Shown: piece after piece, positions 42,325 to 52,300 of the stretch
Position numbering within the stretch: position 1 is the first letter of the stretch
How the letters are laid out: each line of letters opens with the position of its first letter
Origin: Caballeronia novacaledonica
Lineage (GTDB): Bacteria > Pseudomonadota > Gammaproteobacteria > Burkholderiales > Burkholderiaceae
NCBI RefSeq assembly: GCF_900258035.1
Contig: NZ_OGTP01000003.1
Span: 186,001-250,000 of the forward strand
Reading direction: 5' to 3'
Length of the DNA stretch: 64,000 bases
The notes under the pieces: model-generated
What the model was told of the DNA's origin: nothing
Seen by the model: the letters and a program-made list of their open reading frames with translations, nothing else
Databases searched by the model: none
Position numbers and translations under genes: made by a program

Positions 42325-44098
42325 AGTGCACCCCATGCAGTTCGGTCGTGGCGCGCGCGGACAACGCGGACAGCAGCGCCGGCACTTCTTCGTCCTGCGG
42401 CACGAACGGCGAGCCGTCGCGGGGAATGCAGAACGCGCTCTTGATGAGAAAACGCTTGGTCGCGACGTACAGGTTCTCCGGCACCTTCTGGCCGGTCGAC
42501 ACGTAATGCACCGGCAGCTTGTAGCGGATGACCGTATCGAGCACGCCGCCGAGATTCGTCGCTTCGTCGAGCTTGGTCAGGATGCAGCCCGCGAGCGGCG
42601 GCTGATCCGCCGCGCTCTTGTACGCCTGCACGACTTCGTTGAGCGTGTCGCCGTGGCTCGTCGCGTTGAGCAGCAGAATGCGTTGCACCGGATGGCCCGC
42701 GCCGCACAGCATCGCGATCTGGTCGGAAACCATGCGATCGCGCTGGCTCATGCCGATCGTGTCGATCAGCACGATATGTTTGTTGCGCAGCTCGGAAAGC
42801 GCGAGCTGCAGATCGGCGCCGTCCTTCACCGCGTGGACCGATACGCCGAGAATCTTGCCGAAGATGCGCAGTTGCTCGTGCGCGCCGATCCGGTAGCTGT
42901 CGGTGGTGAGCAGCGCGACCTTGCTCGCACCGAAGCGCATCACGCAGCGCGCGGCGAGCTTCGCGGTGGTCGTCGTCTTGCCGACGCCCGTCGGGCCCAT
43001 CAGCGCGAACACGCCGCCGCGTTCCATCAGCGCGTCTTCGCTGTCCATCACCGGAATGTTTGATTCGAGCACCTGCTGCACCCATTCGAGCGCGCCTTCG
43101 ACGCTTTCCATTTCCGGCATGTTGTCCACCATCATGCGGACGAGTTGCGCGGAAAAACCGGCGGCGAACAGACGCTTGGTCAGCGCGGCGCCCGTCGGAT
43201 TGCGGCGCTGGCGCTCGCCCCAGAGCAGACCGGAGAAGTGCTCTTCCATCATCGAGCGCATCGACGAAAGCTCGTTCATCACCGTTTCGTTGACGACCTG
43301 CTCCATGCGTGCGCGAACCGCTTCCGTCACGACCGCCGCCGCATTGGCCGGCAAACCTTCGAAGACGCCTTCCGGCGCGGCGGGCGCGGTGCTCGCGACC
43401 GGTGCTTCGGCGTGCGGCGCGCTCGCGTTGATCTTCTGCGCGGCGCGGCGCGCGGCGATCTGCGCGGCTTCGCGCGCCCAGTCGGGCGTGTCGACCTTCG
43501 ATTCGACGCGCGGCTGGACCGCTGCCTGCGCGTGCTGGCGAACGACGTACTTGCCTGCTTCCGGCGTCTTGCCGGCGCGCGGCTCCTGCGCCACGACCGG
43601 AACCGGCACGCCCATACCGCGAGCGATCGCGGCCGACGCCGTCAGCGGACGATTCGACGGCATCGCCGCCTGCTGCGCGATGCGCTTCGCGTGCTCGATC
43701 AGCCACGGGTTCGTGTCGGCCATCGTGCGCGGCGCTTCATCGGCGGGCGCGGCTTCGGGTTCGTGGGCGATGTCGTCTTCATCGTCGAAATCGGTGTTCG
43801 CGCCGAACACCGACGAGAACACGTCGCCGCTCGTGTACGGATTCGCGGCGGATTGCTTCGCCGGGAGCGCGGCGGCCGCTGCCGCCAGCGCGGCGCGCGA
43901 CGTGCCTGCCGAACGCGCGGCTTGTTCCTTCGCGGCGGGCGAGATCGACGCGATATCGCTGTCCGCGACGCCGACGATCTCGACGGAGCCATCATCCAGC
44001 GTGCGATTGGACAACACCACGGCATCGGGTCCGAGCGCTTCACGAACCTGGCGCAGTGCGTCGCGGCTGTTCGCGCCGATGAATTTACGAATGTTCAA
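42317..44098 (-). CDS. flhF: Flagellar biosynthesis GTPase FlhF
   Basis: A 593-residue SRP-type GTPase that marks the site of flagellar assembly. The N-terminal basic domain (NIRKFIGANSRDALRQVREALGPDAVVLSN) is followed by a long Ala-rich, variable middle and then the NG domain. G1 is MGPTGVGKTTTTAKLA, G3 is LIDTIGMSQRD and G4 is LTKLDEAT. The TTG start at 44098 gives the family N-terminus and has GGGGG upstream; an ATG at 44182 would add 28 residues. The usual flhB-flhA genes are not upstream; a divergent TPP enzyme gene is there instead. Confidence 0.9.
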   Translation of the reverse strand: MNIRKFIGANSRDALRQVREALGPDAVVLSNRTLDDGSVEIVGVADSDIASISPAAKEQAARSAGTSRAALAAAAAALPAKQSAANPYTSGDVFSSVFGANTDFDDEDDIAHEPEAAPADEAPRTMADTNPWLIEHAKRIAQQAAMPSNRPLTASAAIARGMGVPVPVVAQEPRAGKTPEAGKYVVRQHAQAAVQPRVESKVDTPDWAREAAQIAARRAAQKINASAPHAEAPVASTAPAAPEGVFEGLPANAAAVVTEAVRARMEQVVNETVMNELSSMRSMMEEHFSGLLWGERQRRNPTGAALTKRLFAAGFSAQLVRMMVDNMPEMESVEGALEWVQQVLESNIPVMDSEDALMERGGVFALMGPTGVGKTTTTAKLAARCVMRFGASKVALLTTDSYRIGAHEQLRIFGKILGVSVHAVKDGADLQLALSELRNKHIVLIDTIGMSQRDRMVSDQIAMLCGAGHPVQRILLLNATSHGDTLNEVVQAYKSAADQPPLAGCILTKLDEATNLGGVLDTVIRYKLPVHYVSTGQKVPENLYVATKRFLIKSAFCIPRDGSPFVPQDEEVPALLSALSARATTELHGVHFG

Positions 44099-44386
44099 AC
44101 TTGCCCCCGATGAGGTGAAACTGCGATCTTTGCGAGGCGGAACCACCTGGCTCGTTGCCGTGTCCGCTTTCAGTGAGGCCATTATTGCGAACTTCACCAT
44201 TCGTCCATCGCTGGATAAAGGGTGAGAAAAAGGGGTATTTCGGCTGATGGAAATGCGGCGCGCCGGCACGAGATTCCGCTTCGCTTCTTTCCGGACGCGT
44301 GGCCGACGGCGTAAGCTTTAGGGCAATTCGCTCACGGTCCGGCTCGCATCCGCGACGGTCCGGACACTCACAGGAGACTTCTTCGC

Positions 44387-46093
44387 ATGGCGTCCGCTGT
44401 CCCCTCCGCGCAATCCGTTTCTCCCGAAAACCCAAGCACCGGCGCGCGTCTGCTCGTCGATGCGCTCGTGCATCACGGCGTCGAGCGCGTGTTCTGCGTG
44501 CCCGGCGAGAGCTTTCTCGCCGTGCTCGATTCCCTGCACGACGAAACCTCGCAGATCCAGACGATCGTCTGCCGCCACGAGGCGGGCGCGGCGAACATGG
44601 CCGAGGCGGTCGGCAAGCTGACGGGCAAGCCGGGCGTCGCGATCGTCACGCGCGGGCCGGGCGCGACGCACGCGTCGATCGGCGTGCACACCGCGTTTCA
44701 GGATTCGACGCCGATGATCCTGCTCATCGGCCAATGCGCGCGCGATCACATGGACCGCGAGGCGTTTCAGGAAATCGACTATCGGCGCATGTTCGGGCAG
44801 ATGGCGAAATGGGTCGCGCAGATCGACGACCCGCGCCGCGTGCCTGAATATATGAGCCACGCGTTTCACACGGCGACGTCGGGCCGTCCGGGTCCGGTCG
44901 TGCTCGCGCTGCCGGAAGACATGCTGACCGAAGCGGTGGCCGCCGTGCCGCCGGTGCCGCGCTATCAGCGCGTGGCGGCGTCGCCGTCGGCGGCGCAGAT
45001 GGATCGCTTGCGCGATGTGCTCGCCAGCGCGAAGAAACCGTTCTTGATCGCGGGCGGCAGCGGCTGGACGACCGAAGCGACGCAGGACTTCGCGCGCTTC
45101 GTCGAGCGTTGGCGGTTGCCGGTCGGCTGCGCATTCCGTTATCAGGACACGCTCTCGAACGAACATCCGAACTATGCGGGCGATGTCGGCCTCGGCGTCA
45201 ATCCGGCGCTCGCCGCGCGCGTGCGCGATGCCGACGTGCTCTTCGTGCTCGGCCCGCGCATGGGCGAATCGACGACGGGCGGCTACACGCTGCTCGACAT
45301 CCCGAAGACGAAGCAGACGCTCATCCACGTGCATCAGGGCGCGGAGGAACTCGGGCGCGTGTACAGCGCCGATTTGCCCGTGGTCTCGGGCATGCCGGAA
45401 ATCGCGTCGCTTCTGGCCGCTTTGGAGCCGCCCGCCAATGTTTCCTGGGCCGGAAGCGCCGAAGCCGCGCACGCCGCGTATCTCGAATGGCGCAAGCCGC
45501 GCCCGATGCTCGGCGATGTCCAGCTCGGCGAAATCATGCGCCAGCTCGCGGAAAACATTCCCGCCGATTCGATCCTCACGAACGGCGCGGGCAATTACGC
45601 GACGTGGCTGCATCGGCACTATTCGTACCGGCATTTCCGGTCGCAGTGCGCGCCGACGAGCGGAGCGATGGGTTACGGCGTGCCCGCCGCCATCGCCGCG
45701 AAGTCGCTTTATCCGGACCGCACGGTGATCGCGTTCGCGGGCGACGGCTGCTTCATGATGTCGAGTCAGGAAATCGCCACGGCAATGCAATATGACTTGC
45801 CGGTGATTTTCATCGTCGTGAACAACGCGCAGTACGGAACGATCCGTATGCATCAGGAGCGGCACTATCCGAACCGCGTGCATGGGACGGGGCTCACGAA
45901 TCCGGACTTCGTCGCGTATGCGCGTGCGTTCGGCGCGCACGGCGAACGCGTCGAAACGACGGAACAGTTCATGCCCGCATTCGAACGCGCGCGGATATCC
46001 GGCTTGCCCGCGGTGATCGAAATCCGCATTCCGCAGGATCAGAGCACGCCGGGCGCGACACTCGAACAAATTCGCCAGCAAGGACAGCGCTAA
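44387..46093 (+). CDS. TPP-dependent enzyme, acetolactate synthase-like
   Basis: A 568-residue thiamine pyrophosphate enzyme with the three-domain POX/ALS fold. The catalytic Glu is in RHEAGAANMAEA. The TPP motif is AGDGCFMMSSQEIATAMQYD running to VVNN, and the N-terminal domain has GPGATHASIGVHTAFQDSTP. It begins after AGGAG. No regulatory subunit gene or ketol-acid reductoisomerase follows, so it is probably a catabolic 2-oxo acid decarboxylase or ligase rather than biosynthetic acetolactate synthase. Substrate unknown. Confidence 0.85.
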   Translation: MASAVPSAQSVSPENPSTGARLLVDALVHHGVERVFCVPGESFLAVLDSLHDETSQIQTIVCRHEAGAANMAEAVGKLTGKPGVAIVTRGPGATHASIGVHTAFQDSTPMILLIGQCARDHMDREAFQEIDYRRMFGQMAKWVAQIDDPRRVPEYMSHAFHTATSGRPGPVVLALPEDMLTEAVAAVPPVPRYQRVAASPSAAQMDRLRDVLASAKKPFLIAGGSGWTTEATQDFARFVERWRLPVGCAFRYQDTLSNEHPNYAGDVGLGVNPALAARVRDADVLFVLGPRMGESTTGGYTLLDIPKTKQTLIHVHQGAEELGRVYSADLPVVSGMPEIASLLAALEPPANVSWAGSAEAAHAAYLEWRKPRPMLGDVQLGEIMRQLAENIPADSILTNGAGNYATWLHRHYSYRHFRSQCAPTSGAMGYGVPAAIAAKSLYPDRTVIAFAGDGCFMMSSQEIATAMQYDLPVIFIVVNNAQYGTIRMHQERHYPNRVHGTGLTNPDFVAYARAFGAHGERVETTEQFMPAFERARISGLPAVIEIRIPQDQSTPGATLEQIRQQGQR

Positions 46094-46171
46094 GCGACAA
46101 ACTTTCAATCTTCTTGCAGTCGTCTCCCGGTGGCAGTAGAGTAGCCAGTTCAAAAACACCGGGAGTTAGCG

Positions 46172-46435
46172 ATGCTTAAGATTCTGGCCTTGTCATTGGC
46201 GTTGGGTTTTTCGGGCGCGGCATTCGCGAAAGCCGACTGCACTGCGCATCCGAAAAGCGAATGGATGAAGGAGTCGGACGCCAAGGCGCAACTCGAGGCG
46301 CAAGGCTACAAGATTCGCAAGTTCAAGGTCGATGGCAACTGCTACGAGATCTACGGCCACGACAAGGACGGCAAGAAAGTCGAGATTTATTACGACACCA
46401 AGACGCTGGCTGTCGTGAAGTCGGAAGTCGAATGA
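46172..46435 (+). CDS. Periplasmic PepSY-domain protein
   Basis: An 87-residue protein with a signal peptide (LKILALSLALGFSGAAFAKA) followed by a single PepSY-like domain (DAKAQLEAQGYKIRKFKVDGNCYEIYGHDKDGKKVEIYYDTKT). GGGAG precedes the start. The next gene, a cytochrome b561-type protein, starts 10 bases after its stop. Small PepSY proteins with di-haem membrane partners form periplasmic redox or sensing pairs in many proteobacteria; ligand unknown. Confidence 0.85.
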   Translation: MLKILALSLALGFSGAAFAKADCTAHPKSEWMKESDAKAQLEAQGYKIRKFKVDGNCYEIYGHDKDGKKVEIYYDTKTLAVVKSEVE

Positions 46436-46445
46436 CGCTCGAATC

Positions 46446-46961
46446 GTGAAGGTCTGGGACGGCTTTGTCCGGCTGACGCACTGGGCCGTCGCGGGCATCG
46501 TGCTGTGGAATCTGTTCGGACCGACGGATTCCACGCATCGCGTGCTGGGATATGTCGCGGCCGGGCTCGTGGCCGCGCGCATCGTGTGGGGATTCGTCGG
46601 ATCGCGTCACGCGCGATTTTCGGCGTGGTGGCCGACGCGTTCGCATCTCGTCGACTATCTGCGATCGCTTGCGAAAGGCAAGCCGATGCATCACGTTTCG
46701 CACAATCCGCTCGGCGCTTTGATGGCGCTCTTTCTCTGGTTCTTGATCCTCGCGCTCGCGGTGTCCGGCTGGATCATGCGGCTCGACGCGTTCTGGGGCG
46801 AGGACTGGCCACAAGAGATTCACGCGTGGCTCTCCGTTGCGGTCGAGGTTTGCGTTTGCGTGCACGTCGCGGCGGCGGTGCTGATGAGCGTGTGGACGCG
46901 GGAGAATTTGATCCGGGCGATGGTGACGGGGAATAAGCAAGACAAGCATCAGCGCGAGTGA
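46446..46961 (+). CDS. Cytochrome b561-type membrane protein
   Basis: A 171-residue integral membrane protein with four predicted helices. Haem-ligand candidates are the His in VRLTHWAVAG, one in THRVLGY, one in EIHAWLSV and one in CVHVAAAV, the pattern of the cytochrome b/b6 N-terminal-like family. GTG start at 46446. It forms a tight pair with the PepSY gene and may pass electrons from quinols to a soluble cytochrome or periplasmic acceptor. Confidence 0.85.
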   Translation: MKVWDGFVRLTHWAVAGIVLWNLFGPTDSTHRVLGYVAAGLVAARIVWGFVGSRHARFSAWWPTRSHLVDYLRSLAKGKPMHHVSHNPLGALMALFLWFLILALAVSGWIMRLDAFWGEDWPQEIHAWLSVAVEVCVCVHVAAAVLMSVWTRENLIRAMVTGNKQDKHQRE

Positions 46962-47089
46962 CCTGCTTCGAGGCAGCTTTAATTCAGCATTCGGCACTAC
47001 CCATGGCATCGCGCCGCTTCCGATAATCGAATCCGCACTCTCGATACAGAGAGTGGACTCGATGATCGATAAAAAGGAGCGACTGCACG

Positions 47090-47977
47090 ATGTCCCACGC
47101 AGCGAGGCAACTGACCAAGATCGGCGTGTTCTACGACGGGAATTACTTCGATCGCGTCAGCAAGTATTACAACCATCAACATGAAAAGAAGGCCTGGATC
47201 TCAGTCTCGGGCCTCCACGACTACATACGTTATTCCGTCTCCGAAAACGAAAACGTCGATGTCCGTAGTTGCCAGGTCATCGACGCGCATTACTTTCGTG
47301 GACGCTTTTCCGCGCAAAAGAGCAGTGAGAAAGCGTTGTTCAATGAGCGCGTAGTCGACGACATGCTCATGCGCGAAAACGTCACTGCGCACTATCTCCC
47401 GATGAACTTCGTCGGCAAGGAAAAGGGCGTCGATGTCTGGCTCGCTCTCGAAGCGTTCGAACTGGCGATCTACAAACAGTTCGATGTCGTCGTACTGATC
47501 GCTAGCGACGGCGACTATATTCCCCTCGCGCGCAAGCTCAAGACGCTTGGAATTCGCGTCATGACCGTCAGTTGGTTCTTCACCTTTGAAACTGCCAGCG
47601 GCGAGATCAAAGTGGCACGGCCGAGCCAGATGCTTCTCAAAGAGGTGAACTACTCCATCGCGATGTCAGAGGTGATCGACAGGATGGACAACACCTCCGG
47701 TGACGAACGCATCGTGCTGAGCGGCCTGTTCCAGCGTCGGCGTGATGGTCGACTGCCTTCCGGCGCGGCTGAAGCGGATTGGAAACTCGGTTTCATCGAA
47801 GTGCTGAAAGAGACATACGGTCTCATCAGACCAGAGATCGGCCTCAAGAACATGTTCTTTCCGTATACCGCGCTCACTGACATCGATCCGGACGAACTCG
47901 AGGAAGGTATGGAAGTGAGCTATCAGGAAGGTGTCGGGCAGAAGGGCCCCTTCGCACGAAAAGTCAGAACGAACTGA
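47090..47977 (+). CDS. NYN-domain (LabA/DUF88) protein with C-terminal OB-like domain
   Basis: A 295-residue protein. The N-terminal PIN-like NYN nuclease domain has acidic residues in GVFYDGNYFDRV, KGVDVWLALEAF and LIASDGDYIPLARKL, the expected metal site. After a linker, the last 60 residues (LIRPEIGLKNMFFPYTALTDIDPDELEEGMEVSYQEG) resemble a cold-shock or OB fold that could bind RNA. It probably acts in RNA processing or decay. A strong AGGAG precedes the ATG. It is a single-gene unit. Confidence 0.8.
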   Translation: MSHAARQLTKIGVFYDGNYFDRVSKYYNHQHEKKAWISVSGLHDYIRYSVSENENVDVRSCQVIDAHYFRGRFSAQKSSEKALFNERVVDDMLMRENVTAHYLPMNFVGKEKGVDVWLALEAFELAIYKQFDVVVLIASDGDYIPLARKLKTLGIRVMTVSWFFTFETASGEIKVARPSQMLLKEVNYSIAMSEVIDRMDNTSGDERIVLSGLFQRRRDGRLPSGAAEADWKLGFIEVLKETYGLIRPEIGLKNMFFPYTALTDIDPDELEEGMEVSYQEGVGQKGPFARKVRTN

Positions 47978-47990
47978 CTTCCGTGAACGC

Positions 47991-48032
47991 CCAAAACAAA
48001 ACGGCCCGGCCGCAAATGCGAACCGAGCCGTT
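47991..48032 (-). terminator. Terminator of the branched-chain amino acid binding protein gene
   Basis: AACGGCCCGG (48000-48009) and CCGAGCCGTT (48023-48032) pair with one G-T/mismatch position. On the minus strand the stem is followed by TTTGTTTTGG. It ends the leftward gene and may also serve the rightward NYN gene. Confidence 0.75.
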
Positions 48033-48059
48033 CGATACAACGCAGAAAGCCTGAACCGC

Positions 48060-49208
48060 TTACTTCCCGCCCACGCTCTGCAGCGTCGTCCACTTCCCGC
48101 CGACAACCTTATACAGCGTAATCCCGCCGTTCTTCAGATCGCCCTTCGAGTCGTACGACAGGTGCTTCGCCGTCACGCCCTGCATGTCGGTCTTCGCGAG
48201 GAACGGCAGGTACTTCGCCGGGTCCGTCGAGTTGGCCGCCTTCATCGCGTTGAACATCGCCATTGCGCCGTCGTAGGCATACGGCGAATACGTCTGCACG
48301 TCTTCGTTGAAGCGCTTCTTGTACTTCGCTTCGTAGTCCGCGCCGCCCGGCATTTCGTTCATCGGCAGGCCGGCGAGCGATGCCACCGTGCCGTCCGCCG
48401 CGTCACCCGCGATCTTGACGAACGTGTCGGTCTTCACCATTTCGCCCGCCATCAGCGGCGCGCGGAAGCCGAGCGTCTTCATCTGCTTGACCATCGGGCC
48501 GGCTTGCGAATCCGCACCGCCGTAGTACACGAGGTCCGGGTTCGTCGACTTGATCTTGGTCAGAATCGCCTTGAAGTCTACAGCCTTGTCGTTCGTGAAT
48601 TCACGGACGACGATCGTGCCGCCCGCCGCCTTCGCCGCCTTCTCGAACTGGTCGGCGAGACCCTGGCCGTATGCCGTGCGGTCATCGACGATCGCGATCT
48701 TCTTGACCTTCAGGTTCTTCACCGCGAACTCGCCCGCGACCGAGCCTTGCTGCGTGTCGGAGGTCATCATGCGGAACGCCGTCTTGAAGCCTTGCGTCGT
48801 GTATTCGGGCGCCGTCGCCATCGCGATTTCGGGAATGCCCGCGTTCGCGTAGATGCGCGACGCCGGAATCGTCGTGCCCGAGTTGAAGTGGCCGAGCATG
48901 CCCTTGATGCCGTCGTCGACGAGGCGCTGCGCGACGGTCGTGCCCGTGCGCGGGTCGGCCTGGTCGTCGGCCGAGTTCAGCACGATGCGGACCGGCTTGC
49001 CGCCGATCATCGGCTTCGTGGCGTTGAAATCTTCGACAGCGAGCGTGATGCCGTTCTGCATGTCCTTGCCGTAGTGCGCCTGCGCACCGGTCAGCGGTCC
49101 GGCGTAACCGACCTTCACGTCCTCGGCTTGCTGTGCGAATGCGGTCCCCGCGAGCGACAGGCCGGCGAGCGTCATGGCTGCCGCCAGCTTGGTCATCGTG
49201 TGCTTCAT
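48060..49208 (-). CDS. Branched-chain amino acid ABC transporter binding protein
   Basis: A 382-residue periplasmic binding protein of the LivJ/LivK family, with a signal peptide (KLAAAMTLAGLSLAGTAFAQQ). Landmarks are VKVGYAGPLTGAQAHYGKDMQNG, VLNSADDQADPRTG, and LGHFNSGTTIPASRIYANAG, typical of Leu/Ile/Val binding proteins. The start follows CAGGAG. No permease or ATPase genes are adjacent, so it is an orphan binding protein that probably feeds a Liv system encoded elsewhere. Confidence 0.9.
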   Translation of the reverse strand: MKHTMTKLAAAMTLAGLSLAGTAFAQQAEDVKVGYAGPLTGAQAHYGKDMQNGITLAVEDFNATKPMIGGKPVRIVLNSADDQADPRTGTTVAQRLVDDGIKGMLGHFNSGTTIPASRIYANAGIPEIAMATAPEYTTQGFKTAFRMMTSDTQQGSVAGEFAVKNLKVKKIAIVDDRTAYGQGLADQFEKAAKAAGGTIVVREFTNDKAVDFKAILTKIKSTNPDLVYYGGADSQAGPMVKQMKTLGFRAPLMAGEMVKTDTFVKIAGDAADGTVASLAGLPMNEMPGGADYEAKYKKRFNEDVQTYSPYAYDGAMAMFNAMKAANSTDPAKYLPFLAKTDMQGVTAKHLSYDSKGDLKNGGITLYKVVGGKWTTLQSVGGK

Positions 49209-49308
49209 AGCTTCTCCTGGTTCCAGTGTGGATGGCAGCTTGTGCCGGGATCGCCGTGCCTGCTGCCGCTTGTTTGAATTCGTTTGAATCGAGCGCTCGA
49301 GGGCTGTC

Positions 49309-52300
49309 TCAACCGATCGTCATCAAATTCGCATTGCCGCCCGCCGCCGCCGTGTTCACGCTCACCGAGCGTTCCGTCAGCAGACGTTCGAGCGCATAGT
49401 CTTCGCCTTCGTGGCCAGCGTCGGCGAACGCTCCCGCAGCCACGCCCTGCACCGATACGATCGGTCCCGGACGCTTCGCGACTTCCTTCACGAGCGACAG
49501 CAGTTCATCGCTGTCGCCTTCGAACAGGACGGCGTCGAAATCTTCCGCCGCTTTCCTGACCGTCGCAAAAGGCTTGAGCGATGCCGGCAGCGACGCCGCC
49601 AGTTGATCGCCCGCCGATCCGCTGAACAACGCGCGGTTGCCCGTCGCGAGCGCGGCGGCGAGTTGCGCGCGCGCGCCGCTCGGAGTCGCCGCCACGCACA
49701 GCACCGTGCCGCGCGCGCCGAGCGTGTACGTGTTGCGTTCGCCGGTCGGGCCGTTCAGCACCGCCGTCGCGCCGGCCATCACGTGTTGCAGATAGCCGTC
49801 GCAGCGCGCGGCCGTCTGCGGATCGCGTTCGCCGATCGCCCAGTCGCGCAACGCGGTGAGCGCCGCGGCGGGCGTGTCCTTCGACTCGGCCTGATCGACG
49901 ACGAGCGTGTTCGCGAGCGACTTCGGCAGACCGGTCGGGCGCTTGGCCAGCAGACGCTGCAAGTACAGCGCGCCGCCCGCCTTCGGACCCGTGCCCGACA
50001 GACCTTCGCCGCCGAACGGCTGCACGCCGACCACCGCGCCGATCACATTGCGGTTCACGTAGATGTTGCCCACGTGCGCCCGCGAGATCACATGCGCGAT
50101 GGTTTCGTCGATACGCGTATGGATGCCGAGCGTGAGGCCATAGCCCGTCGAGCGAATTTGGTCGAGGAGTTTATCAAGGTTCGAACGGCGATAACGCACC
50201 ACATGCAGCACCGGGCCGAAGACTTCGCGCTTGAGCTCGTCGATGCTGTCCAGTTCGACGAGCGTCGGCGGCACGAACGTGCCTTGCGCGCAGTTGTCGG
50301 ACAGCGGCAGTTGCGTGACATTGCGGCCCTTGTCGCGCATGCCGGCGATGTGCGCGTCGATGCCGCGCTTCGCGTCGGCGTCGATCACGGGGCCGACATC
50401 CACCGAAAGGCGATCCGGATTGCCGACCGCGAGCTGCTTCATCGCGCCGGTCAGCATTTCGAGCGTGCGATCGGCGACGTCGTCCTGAAGGCACAGCACG
50501 CGCAGCGCCGAGCAGCGCTGGCCGGCCGAATCGAACGACGATTGCAGCACGTCCGCGACCACTTGCTCCGCGAGCGCCGACGAATCGACGATCATCGCGT
50601 TCTGGCCGCCCGTTTCGGCGATCAGCGGGATCGGACGGCCGTCCGGGTCGAGCCGCTCGGACAGCGTCTTGTTGATGAGGCGCGCGACTTCCGTCGAGCC
50701 GGTGAACATGACGGCACGCGTGCGCGGGTCGGCGACCAATGCCGCGCCGACCGTTTCGCCGTCGCCCGGCAAGAGTTGCACGGCGCCTGCGGGCACGCCC
50801 GCCTCGCGCAGAATGCGCACGGCTTGCGCGGCGATCAGCGGCGTCTGTTCGGCGGGCTTCGCGAGCACCGGATTGCCGGCGGCGAGCGCGGCGGCGACCT
50901 GGCCCATGAAGATCGCGAGCGGGAAGTTCCACGGGCTGATGCAGACGACCGGACCGAGCGGGCGATGCGTATCGTTCGAGAACTCGGCGCGAATCTGCGA
51001 CGCGTAGTAGCGCAGGAAATCGATGGCTTCGCGAATCTCCGCGATGGCGTTCGGCAAGGACTTGCCCGCTTCGCGCACGACGAGGCCCATCAACGTGTGC
51101 ATCTGCGCTTCGAGCAGATCGGCGGCGCGCGCGAGGCAATCGGCGCGATCTTCGACGGGCGTCGCCTGCCAGATCGGCGCGGCGGCCACCGCGTTGGCGA
51201 TCGCGGCGCTCACCTGTTCCGGCGACGCTTCCACGACCGCGCCGACGACATCGCGCAAATCCGACGGATTGCGCACGTCGCGTGCTGCGCCGTTGTCTGC
51301 GCTCGCGCCTTCGAGCATCGGCTCGGCGCGCCACGGATGATGCGCGCTCGCCAGCAGCGCCGACGACAGCGACGCCAGACGATGCTCGTTCGAAAGATCG
51401 AGGCCCATCGAGTTGAAGCGCTCGTTGCCGTACAACTGACGCGGCAGCGGAATCTTCGCGTGCGGCGCGCCGAGCGGCGTGATCTGCTGCGCTTCGTCGA
51501 TCGGATCGCGCACGAGTTCCTTCACCGGAATCGATTCGTCGGCGATGCGGTTCACGAACGACGTGTTCGCGCCGTTCTCCAGCAGGCGGCGCACGAGATA
51601 CGCGAGCAGCGTTTCGTGCGTGCCGACCGGCGCATACACGCGGCACGGACGGTTCAGCTTGTCGCGGCCGGTCACTTCTTCGTAGAGCGGTTCGCCCATG
51701 CCGTGCAGGCACTGGAACTCGTACTGGCCGGGATAGTAGTTCTGTCCCGCGAGGTGATAGATGGCCGAGAGCGTGAACGCGTTGTGCGTCGCGAATTGCG
51801 GATAGACGGCATCCGGCGCGCCGAGCAGCTTCTTCGCGCACGCCAGATACGAAATGTCCGTGTAGATCTTGCGCGTATAGACCGGATAGCCTTCGAGGCC
51901 GTCGACTTGCGCGCGCTTGATTTCCGTATCCCAGTACGCGCCCTTCACGAGGCGAATCATCAAACGATGACGGCTGCGGCGCGCGAGATCGATCAGATAG
52001 TCGATCACGAACGGGCAGCGCTTCTGATAACCCTGCACCACGAAACCGATGCCGTTCCAGCCCGCCAGTTCCGGATCGAAGCACAGCGCTTCGAGCAGAT
52101 CGAGCGAGATTTCGAGGCGATCGGCTTCCTCGGCGTCGATGTTCAAGCCGATGTCATAACGGCGCGCCAGTTGCGCGAGCGAACGCACGCGCGGCAGCAG
52201 TTCGTTCATCGTGCGTTCCTGCTGCGCGCGGGAATAACGCGGATGCAGCGCGGAGAGCTTGATCGAAATGCCCGGGCCTTCGTAGATGCCTCGCCCGCCC

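Noticed and set aside
44318-46159. 613-codon leftward frame opposite the TPP enzyme
   Set aside because: Composition is Arg/His/Ala-rich with no domain, and the plus-strand protein is an intact TPP enzyme.
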